Shown here: piece by piece, positions 1 through 4,747 of the stretch
Numbering within the stretch: the first letter of the stretch is position 1
How the letters are laid out: every line of letters begins with the position of its first letter
Assembly (NCBI GenBank): GCA_027293665.1
Contig: JAPUFN010000256.1
Coordinates: forward strand, 1 to 5,962
DNA from: Gammaproteobacteria bacterium
GTDB taxonomy: Bacteria > Pseudomonadota > Gammaproteobacteria > Pseudomonadales > Azotimanducaceae
DNA: 5,962 bases
Direction of reading: 5' to 3'
The notes under the pieces: model-generated
Told to the model about the DNA's origin: nothing
Seen by the model: only the letters and a program-made list of their open reading frames with translations
Database searches by the model: none
Translations under genes and position numbers: made by a program

Positions 1-450
1 CCAACCCGCGGCATAGTGCGCGGGTCCCGCATAACGCCCGAGAATGCATTCCACGTCGACGCCGGCCGCAAACGCCGCAATCGTCTCCCGACCGGATCTG
101 CCGAGTTGCTCGGCAAGCGCGAGTGCGGCTGGCGCCACCGGCACGGTCGGGTGACCGCTCATCGCCGTGTGGACGTCGTCGTAGTCGTGGGCATGCCCTG
201 CTGCACCGTTGATCAAAGCGCTCTGTCGCGGGCTCGTCCGTTCGGTCGTACCGAAGATCTGCGTCTGCGCGTTGCACCCCTCAGCCGCGGCTTCAGCGCG
301 CAGTACGCGTGCGAGTGGTTCGTCCGCACCGGCGAGGGTGACGCCGATGAAATCGAGTATCGCCTGTTTGGCAACCTCTTTTGCGGCTTCGGGAATTGTC
401 TCGTAGCGGCTGTTCGCGATCCGTTCAGCCAGTTTCTGTGTCGCTGCCAT
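1..450 (-). CDS. MmgE/PrpD family protein, N-terminal part (runs off left edge)
   Basis: The reverse strand is open from an ATG at 450-448 to the window edge, giving 150 residues that begin MAATQKLAERIANS. A strong Shine-Dalgarno (GGAGG, 456-460) lies 5 nt before the ATG and fixes the start. Residues 10-60 match the helical opening of the MmgE/PrpD fold (AKQAILDFIGVTLAG, 29-43). Residues 82-111 carry the family signature GAAGHAHDYDDVH followed by SGHPTVPVAPAALA, and AAGVDVE at 128-134 is also typical. Known members include 2-methylcitrate dehydratase (PrpD), cis-aconitate decarboxylase and many uncharacterised isomerases or dehydratases of short carboxylic acids, usually about 450 residues and cytoplasmic. 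About one third is present here, so the substrate cannot be assigned; PrpD itself is only one possibility. The divergent neighbour is a ferredoxin-like gene, and no methylcitrate-cycle gene is visible in the window. Confidence 0.9.
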   Translation of the reverse strand, partial: MAATQKLAERIANSRYETIPEAAKEVAKQAILDFIGVTLAGADEPLARVLRAEAAAEGCNAQTQIFGTTERTSPRQSALINGAAGHAHDYDDVHTAMSGHPTVPVAPAALALAEQLGRSGRETIAAFAAGVDVECILGRYAGPAHYAAGW

Positions 451-455
451 CAGAT

Positions 456-460
456 CCTCC
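456..460 (-). promoter_or_regulatory. Ribosome binding site of the MmgE/PrpD gene
   Basis: Read on the minus strand this is GGAGG inside GGGGGAGGATCTG-ATG, with 5 nt between it and the start codon at 450. It is the textbook anti-Shine-Dalgarno complement and decides the start of a gene whose body leaves the window. Confidence 0.8.
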
Positions 461-552
461 CCCGGGGAACCCATCGTCCTGATTGGTTTTACGCTAGCGA
501 GATTGTCGCGGTATTGCAAAGACTCCGTAGGCCGGTCGTGCTTCAGCTGACC

Positions 553-578
553 GCGGCTTTAGGTAGCTGCGGCTTTAG
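553..578. repeat. 10-bp direct repeat GCGGCTTTAG, two copies
   Basis: GCGGCTTTAG occurs at 553-562 and again, exactly, at 569-578, a 16-bp centre-to-centre distance. It sits in the 184-bp gap between the divergent MmgE/PrpD and ferredoxin-like genes, 57-82 bp before the likely ATG of the latter. The copies could be a binding site for a regulator or a small chance duplication. The rest of the gap (451-634) shows no convincing sigma-70 promoter or hairpin. Confidence 0.5.
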
Positions 579-634
579 ATGGCCGGCGCTTTCTGGTTCA
601 ATCGACAGCGAATCTCGTGATGTGCGTGAACTCA

Positions 635-1480
635 ATGGCGCGACAATACTGTTCGCAGCTCAATTCGGCCGAGTCGATGTGGGGGACTGCGGAGCAGGTG
701 GACGTCTGGCTGCTGCTGGAATACAAACCCGCCTGGCAGGCAAAAGTGCTTGCCGACAACGACCTGGCTGAACAAACTCGCAATTGGCTGGCGCAGTCGA
801 TCAGCCGTCTCAGCGACGCCGGCTACAAGGTTCGTCCACAATTTGTCCGACAGCCGGAGCTGGATCGTGACGATAGCCGGCTACTGGTGGCGGTCTCCGA
901 GCGATTGCTGGAATTTTCCGGCACTGATTACGATTTCCTGCAATCCCTTGATCTGCTCGAGATCGTCCAAAACGCGCACACTTACCCGCAGCTCGAGCAA
1001 CCGCGATACTTCGTCTGCACCAACGGCCAGCGCGATCTGTGCTGCTCCCGATTTGGCCTGCCATGTTACGCAGCCCTCCGCGAACGTCTCGGCGACCGGG
1101 TCTGGCAGGTGAGCCATCTCGGTGGTCATCGATTTGCACCGAATGTGCTCGTGCTGCCCGCGGGCGTGCTGTACGGGCGGGTAGATGTGGCATACGTGGC
1201 TGAATTCCTGCAGGCCACGGAAAGCAATACGCTTGATTTCTCTCGCCTGCGGGGGCGTTCGCGATATCCGGCACACGTACAGGCTGCAGAGGCGAGTCTC
1301 GGCGTGTCGGGTCTGAAGCTGCTCCATGTGACAGGCGACGACACGGCGGCAGAGGTAACTTTTGCCACGCCGCAGGAATCACTCAAAGTGGCTGTGCAAC
1401 GCGCCACACAAGCGCTACCGGTGTTGAAGAGTTGCAGCGATGATGATGCGCAACCGATGTATCCTTACAGTCGTGCCTGA
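635..1480 (+). CDS. Sucrase/ferredoxin-like family protein (thioredoxin-like [2Fe-2S] ferredoxin, Apd1/Aim32 type)
   Basis: This is a 281-residue protein of the Suc_Fer-like family. I chose the ATG at 635 because MARQYCSQLNSAES with WLLLEY soon after aligns with usual family N-termini. The frame is open upstream with a GTG at 617 and an ATG at 620, adding MMCVNS, and none of the three has a clear Shine-Dalgarno. The diagnostic block lies at residues 127-178: VCTNGQRDLCC, then WQVSHLGGHRFAPNVLVLP and GVLYGRVD. In yeast Apd1 the [2Fe-2S] cluster is held by two Cys and two His; the equivalents here would be C128, C137, H161 and H165. Residues 1-110 form the N-terminal part that precedes the cluster domain. 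The protein is probably a cytoplasmic redox protein, and its electron partner is unknown. The 'sucrase' label is historical and does not imply sugar hydrolysis. The 3' end overlaps the convergent acyltransferase gene by 16 bp. Confidence 0.88.
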   Translation: MARQYCSQLNSAESMWGTAEQVDVWLLLEYKPAWQAKVLADNDLAEQTRNWLAQSISRLSDAGYKVRPQFVRQPELDRDDSRLLVAVSERLLEFSGTDYDFLQSLDLLEIVQNAHTYPQLEQPRYFVCTNGQRDLCCSRFGLPCYAALRERLGDRVWQVSHLGGHRFAPNVLVLPAGVLYGRVDVAYVAEFLQATESNTLDFSRLRGRSRYPAHVQAAEASLGVSGLKLLHVTGDDTAAEVTFATPQESLKVAVQRATQALPVLKSCSDDDAQPMYPYSRA

Positions 1481-2328
1481 TTCGCCGCTCTGGGATTCTC
1501 AGCGATTTTTGCCAGGTGGAATTCGCGACTACCGCGAGGCATCTCTTCGGTGACGAATCTGCGCAGTTCAGCGCTGAGCACTTCTGCACTACCTATTGCG
1601 ATGAACGGCTTCGCGAGTGTTATCACATAGCGTTGACCCTGCTTGTTGAACAATTCCCGAAATAGCGTCATGTCCCGCAGTTCGGCGTGCAGCAAGTAAA
1701 AGAGATAGTAAATCAGAGAATTCCGCCCACGGATGTGCATCGGGATCACCGGGCAGGCGTAGCGTAAAGCCAGCGTCATTGCGGTCGGCTGCCACTCGCG
1801 TTCGACCAGGCCCCGCAGCGTGGGACGAGCCAGGCGCCCGGACGGAAAAATAACGATAACGCGCTCGTTGCGAAAAGCCTTCAGCAGACTGCGCACGGTT
1901 TCCTTGCGCTTTGCGTGGTCTCGCTTGTCATCGACCCACTCAACCGGCACGATCATCTCGCTTAGATCCGGGCAGACTCGGACAGCGTCCCGATTTGCGA
2001 AAAACGAGATATCCCGCCGCGTGTTCTTGAACGCATCGAACACGGCGATACCGTCGGCGACACCTGCTGGATGATTACACAGCACGATGACAAGTCCGTG
2101 CGCCGGCAGGTTTTCGAGTCCTTCACATTCCACGTTCATCTGTAATGTATCGCTGACGTAATCGAACACATCCAGTGCTTTCATGTCCTGGATATAATCG
2201 ATCACTTCGATGGCGCGCTCATAACCGAGTATGGGATAGATCAATTTTTTGATGGCGCGCCACATGATGGGTTTGCGCATCAACTGCGCCGCGCGTTCTT
2301 CGATGAGTGTGTCTACGATGTGAGGCAT
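1465..2328 (-). CDS. Lysophospholipid acyltransferase-like protein (PlsC superfamily, hemolysin/OlsB-type)
   Basis: This 287-residue protein has the blocks of glycerolipid acyltransferases. Block I is CNHPAGVADG at 84-93, with the presumed catalytic H86 and D92. A block-III-like FPSGRLARPTLRG covers 161-173, and a block-IV-like CPVIPMHIRGRNS covers 192-204. The His-Asp spacing is HX5D, as in the 'NHPxGGxDG' motif of hemolysin-like and ornithine-lipid (OlsB/OlsA-associated) acyltransferases, not the HX4D of classical PlsC. The predicted activity is acyl transfer to a lyso-lipid or related acceptor at the inner membrane face; the acceptor is unknown. The hydrophobic stretch around 205-213 (LIYYLFYLL) may touch the membrane. 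The start ATG at 2328 lies inside the end of the upstream alpha/beta hydrolase gene (16-bp overlap, no good Shine-Dalgarno), which points to translational coupling. It is the last gene of a three-gene minus-strand operon, and its stop overlaps the convergent ferredoxin-like gene. Confidence 0.85.
   Translation of the reverse strand: MPHIVDTLIEERAAQLMRKPIMWRAIKKLIYPILGYERAIEVIDYIQDMKALDVFDYVSDTLQMNVECEGLENLPAHGLVIVLCNHPAGVADGIAVFDAFKNTRRDISFFANRDAVRVCPDLSEMIVPVEWVDDKRDHAKRKETVRSLLKAFRNERVIVIFPSGRLARPTLRGLVEREWQPTAMTLALRYACPVIPMHIRGRNSLIYYLFYLLHAELRDMTLFRELFNKQGQRYVITLAKPFIAIGSAEVLSAELRRFVTEEMPRGSREFHLAKIAENPRAANQARL
1490..1510 (+). terminator. Possible weak terminator hairpin after the ferredoxin-like gene
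   Basis: CTGGG-ATT-CTCAG (1490-1502) can fold into a 5-bp stem including one G-U pair with a 3-nt loop. It is followed by CGA and five T residues (1506-1510), starting 10 nt after the stop codon at 1480. It lies inside the coding region of the opposing acyltransferase gene, so the resemblance may be accidental. The stem is short for an intrinsic terminator. Confidence 0.22.
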
Positions 2329-3092
2329 GCTGAGACGAAAGTTTGGACTGCCTTGTTAAATGCATCTGCTGCTTCCATGTTCATGCCATGGCCTGCGTCG
2401 AGTTCTGCGATTGTCAGTTGCGGCATGTTTGCTTCGACATATGCCTTGTGTGCCTGGAATCGCCGTTCTCTAGTGCCGAAAATCAGCAGGGCGGGGCGCG
2501 GATTGCTGCTGATGAGGGTCCTCGCCGACACTTCTGGATTGGTGATTTCCAGAGTGCTCGCTATTCCTTCGGGGTTGTGCAGCGCTGCGTCCTGCACCAG
2601 TTGCGCCACCACCGACTGCGGAAGCTTGCGGGCGTGTTTCGGATGGACGGGTATGCGCTCCATGGCGGCATGTCCGCCGCTGCGAATGCCTGCGGCAACC
2701 TCGGCTGCGGAATTGCGCCAGTCAGCAACCTGCTGCTTGTCTGCAAGCCCGGAGGTGGAGTTGGTGAAGATGTGGCCGATCACGCGGTGTGGCTGTTCGA
2801 CGGCATAGCGGATTGTCAGGCCGGCACCCAGGGAGTAACCGAGCACGAACCACTGCTCAACGCCGAGCGCCTCACGAATTACCTCGAAGCATTTCAGATA
2901 GTGTGATGGGCGGTAGCAGTCAGGATCTTCGGGGCTCGGCGATCGGCCATGGCCGAAGAGTTCCAGGCTGACCGGCTGGCAGAATTTCTGCAACGCGGCG
3001 ATGTTGAGTGACCACTGTGCGCGACTGCTCAACAGGCCGTGCACCAGCAACAGGTGAGGGCCGCTGCCACCATGGGTTTCCCAGTGCGGCAT
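2313..3092 (-). CDS. Alpha/beta hydrolase family protein
   Basis: This 259-residue alpha/beta hydrolase begins MPHWETHGGSGPHLLLVHG. The oxyanion-hole HG is at 18-19, and the nucleophile elbow is GYSLGAG with S87. Acid E209 lies in FGTRERRF and the catalytic histidine H235 in LDAGHGMNME. The usual Asp of the triad position appears as Glu. I chose ATG 3092 because the N-terminus then enters the first core strands at the family's usual distance. An in-frame GTG at 3110 adds six residues and also lacks a clear Shine-Dalgarno. A longer reading to 3299 would overlap the upstream gene heavily and adds a non-homologous low-quality segment, so I rejected it. There is no signal peptide, so the protein is probably cytoplasmic. 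The substrate is not predictable; an esterase, lactonase or C-C hydrolase are all possible. It sits 37 bp after the dienelactone hydrolase gene and overlaps the acyltransferase gene by 16 bp. Confidence 0.87.
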   Translation of the reverse strand: MPHWETHGGSGPHLLLVHGLLSSRAQWSLNIAALQKFCQPVSLELFGHGRSPSPEDPDCYRPSHYLKCFEVIREALGVEQWFVLGYSLGAGLTIRYAVEQPHRVIGHIFTNSTSGLADKQQVADWRNSAAEVAAGIRSGGHAAMERIPVHPKHARKLPQSVVAQLVQDAALHNPEGIASTLEITNPEVSARTLISSNPRPALLIFGTRERRFQAHKAYVEANMPQLTIAELDAGHGMNMEAADAFNKAVQTFVSACLTS

Positions 3093-3129
3093 TGCCGAAG
3101 AGTTATTCACTGCTGGATTAGTGGCCCGC

Positions 3130-3984
3130 TTACTCGCCCAGTGTTCGCTGGAAGTAGGCTTTGAGACGCTGCCAGGCGTCCAGTGCGGGCTGTGTGTTGA
3201 CTGCGGGGTTGCGATCCACGTGCAGCCAGAAGCCGTGATTGACCTCATCGTAGATATGCACGTCGTTTGCGATACCGGCGCTGCGCAATGCCGCAACAAA
3301 CGACTCCACCTGAGCCACGGGGATACCCTGGTCGTTGCGCGCGAACGTGCCGTACACTTCGTGGTGAATCTGTTTCATCTTCTCGGGGTCATCGAGCAGG
3401 CGGCCGTAGAAGATGGCGGTTGCGTCATGGGTGTCACTACCCAGAGCAAACGACAACGCCACCCCACCGCCATAACACCAGCCAACTGTCCCGATCTTGC
3501 CGTAAGTGTCCGGTCGAGCCTCGAGGAGCCTGACTGCCGCCTCCAGATTGCTGATGATCTCTGCTGGATCCGCCAGGGTCTCCCGCACCAGCGCCATGTT
3601 TTCATCTCGATTACTGCCGGTGCGGCCGCTGTAGAGATCGGCAGCCAGTGCGATGTAGCCTTCTGCGGCGATTGCATCGGCGGTTTCCTTGACCCTTAGG
3701 ACCAGACCGTTCCACTCGTGGATCAGAATGACTGCGCCATGCGGCCCGGGCGTTGCCGGGACGGCGAGATAACCAAGCGTTTGCTCGTTGCCATCGTAGT
3801 AGGCAACTTCTGTCCCGAGCAGAGGTCCCGCAGCGCCGACGATGGCGGCAGGCAACGCATCGTCGGCCGTTGGCGAATAGGGCACGGCGGCAAATGCTGC
3901 ACCTGCCATACCGGTAAAGACAACCAGCAGGATGCCAAGCGGCCCACTGTTTTTGAGCGAGTTAATCAGAGAGTTGATCTGCAT
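3130..3984 (-). CDS. Dienelactone hydrolase family protein with signal peptide
   Basis: This 284-residue protein has an N-terminal export signal: K11 precedes a hydrophobic run at about 14-29, and an A-F-A cleavage motif lies near 30-32. The signal supports the ATG at 3984, although no strong Shine-Dalgarno precedes it. The mature part is a dienelactone hydrolase fold. HEWNGL at 89-94 contains the conserved Glu (E90), GWCYGGG at 168-174 gives the Cys nucleophile C170, NDQGIPVAQV at 217-226 supplies D218, and VNHGFWLHV at 248-256 supplies H250. The Cys-Asp-His triad of the family is therefore intact. Dienelactone hydrolase opens 4-carboxymethylenebutenolide in chloroaromatic breakdown, but exported homologues are common and mostly of unknown substrate. 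No aromatic-degradation genes are nearby, so the catechol-pathway role should not be assumed. It is the first gene of the minus-strand trio, 37 bp upstream of the alpha/beta hydrolase, and divergent from the asparaginase-like gene. Confidence 0.9.
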   Translation of the reverse strand: MQINSLINSLKNSGPLGILLVVFTGMAGAAFAAVPYSPTADDALPAAIVGAAGPLLGTEVAYYDGNEQTLGYLAVPATPGPHGAVILIHEWNGLVLRVKETADAIAAEGYIALAADLYSGRTGSNRDENMALVRETLADPAEIISNLEAAVRLLEARPDTYGKIGTVGWCYGGGVALSFALGSDTHDATAIFYGRLLDDPEKMKQIHHEVYGTFARNDQGIPVAQVESFVAALRSAGIANDVHIYDEVNHGFWLHVDRNPAVNTQPALDAWQRLKAYFQRTLGE

Positions 3985-4081
3985 GTCCGGCGGCGTCCGT
4001 TGACAGAAGTCAGCCTACCGTAAATCAGCCTGTTGTGATTAACCAGCCGCATACCTGGATCCGCGTGAGACGCGTGCGCAG

Positions 4082-4134
4082 CCGGTACCTGCGGCACGCA
4101 TCCGGTGCCTGCGGCGCACATCTGGTGCCTGCAG
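4082..4134. repeat. 20-bp tandem repeat, about 2.6 copies, in a divergent promoter region
   Basis: Unit 1 (4082-4101) is CCGGTACCTGCGGCACGCAT. Unit 2 (4102-4121) differs from it at three positions, all A/G changes. A third copy starts at 4122 and keeps CTGGTGCCTGC before decaying. The units contain dyads: GGCAC-N7-GTGCC spans 4093-4109, GGTACC at 4084-4089 and CCTGCAGG at 4128-4135 are palindromic. The array occupies the middle of the 228-bp gap between the divergent dienelactone hydrolase and asparaginase-like genes. The 20-bp period is close to two helical turns, so bound proteins would lie on one DNA face. An operator array is possible; a simple slippage minisatellite is the alternative. 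Confidence 0.7.
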
Positions 4135-4144
4135 GTAGTCACGT

Positions 4145-4150
4145 TATCAT
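4145..4150 (+). promoter_or_regulatory. Candidate -10 element for the asparaginase-like gene
   Basis: TATCAT matches the sigma-70 -10 consensus TATAAT at five of six positions and lies 62 bp before the ATG at 4213. There is no good -35 hexamer 16-18 bp upstream: the position falls inside the third repeat copy (CTGGTG). If used, the promoter would need help from an activator, and the tandem repeat ends just before it. Confidence 0.3.
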
Positions 4151-4212
4151 GTAGCTCGCACGATTCTGCATCGCAGAAACCGCCAGGGGCCAAACCGATA
4201 CCGGGTATCTCC

Positions 4213-4722
4213 ATGAACTGGACAACTGACGACACCGCCCAGCCCATTGTGATCATCACCACGGGTGGCACCATCGACAAGGTCTACTTCGATGCCAGCA
4301 GCGACTATGAAGTCGGAGATTCTGTCGTGGCTGAACTTCTCCACCAGGCCCAGGTGCGCCAGCCGTTTGAGGTGATCAGCCTGCTACGTAAAGACAGCCT
4401 GGATTTGACCGATGACCATCGGCGCTTGATCGCCTCGACAATCGATGAACGCACGGAGGCGAAGGTCGTGGTCACCCACGGCACCGATACGATGACGCAG
4501 ACCGCGCAGATGCTGCTGGGTCTCGAGGGTAAAACCATTGTTTTGACGGGTTCGCTCGCACCGGCCCGGTTCGCGCAAAGCGATGCGGTGTTCAACATCG
4601 GTATGGCCTTCGCCGCGGTGCAGACGCTTGCATCAGGCGTCTACATCGTGATGAACGGTCAGGTCTTTGCCGCGGACAGTGTCCGCAAGGACAAAGGCCA
4701 AAACGCCTTTGTCGAGTGTTAG
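4213..4722 (+). CDS. Asparaginase domain-containing protein, single-domain (169 residues)
   Basis: The protein is the N-terminal domain of L-asparaginase alone; full asparaginases have about 320-350 residues and a second domain. The nucleophile motif TTGGTID is at 16-22, with T17 as the likely first catalytic Thr. KDSLDLTDD at 60-68 holds a Ser in the substrate-binding position. THGTDTM at 88-94 carries the second Thr and Asp (T91, D92), and the conserved Lys is K159 in DSVRKDK. LTGSLAPARFAQSDAVFN at 111-128 is the central family block. Short proteins of this kind are a recurring bacterial family, so this is probably not a truncation: the stop follows the usual end, and no second-domain remnant is seen before the next gene. 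The start at 4213 places TTGGT at the normal distance; a 36-residue upstream extension begins inside the tandem repeat and is not credible. The next gene follows after 25 bp, suggesting co-transcription. Substrate unknown; amide hydrolysis is inferred. Confidence 0.88.
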   Translation: MNWTTDDTAQPIVIITTGGTIDKVYFDASSDYEVGDSVVAELLHQAQVRQPFEVISLLRKDSLDLTDDHRRLIASTIDERTEAKVVVTHGTDTMTQTAQMLLGLEGKTIVLTGSLAPARFAQSDAVFNIGMAFAAVQTLASGVYIVMNGQVFAADSVRKDKGQNAFVEC

Positions 4723-4733
4723 ACTCGGGCAAT

Positions 4734-4738
4734 GGAGG
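4734..4738 (+). promoter_or_regulatory. Ribosome binding site of the amidohydrolase gene
   Basis: GGAGG within TGGAGGGG lies 9 nt before the ATG at 4748. It supports that start and independent translation initiation of the second gene of the plus-strand pair. Confidence 0.75.
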
Positions 4739-4747
4739 GGATCACCC

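Noticed and set aside
491..519. Possible minus-strand promoter for the MmgE/PrpD gene (TTGCAA, 17 bp, TAGCGT)
   Set aside because: Only four and three of six consensus positions match, which is expected by chance in a gap of this size.
16..771. Plus-strand open frame of 251 codons
   Set aside because: It lies antisense to the MmgE/PrpD gene and runs into the start of the ferredoxin-like gene in another frame. The translation is Arg/Gly/Cys-rich with no recognisable family; high GC content explains the lack of stops.
810..1382. Minus-strand open frame of 190 codons
   Set aside because: It is antisense to the ferredoxin-like gene, whose plus-strand translation has clear family motifs. The antisense protein is Arg/Ala/Pro-rich without a fold signature.
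1431..1454. GTTGC/GCAAC inverted repeat near the end of the ferredoxin-like gene, as terminator of the minus-strand operon
   Set aside because: The stem is only 5 bp with a 14-nt loop and no T-run follows on the minus strand.
2320..2906. Overlapping plus-strand open frames of 162 and 187 codons
   Set aside because: Both are mirror frames of the alpha/beta hydrolase gene, which has an intact catalytic triad on the minus strand.
3093..3299. 69-residue N-terminal extension of the alpha/beta hydrolase
   Set aside because: It would overlap the 3' end of the dienelactone hydrolase gene by 170 bp, has no family-like sequence, and the homologous part begins at MPHWETHGG.
3121..3699. Plus-strand open frame of 192 codons
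   Set aside because: It is antisense to the dienelactone hydrolase family gene and has no recognisable domain.
4105..4212. 36-residue N-terminal extension of the asparaginase-like protein
   Set aside because: It starts inside the tandem repeat and passes through the candidate -10, with no signal peptide or family similarity.
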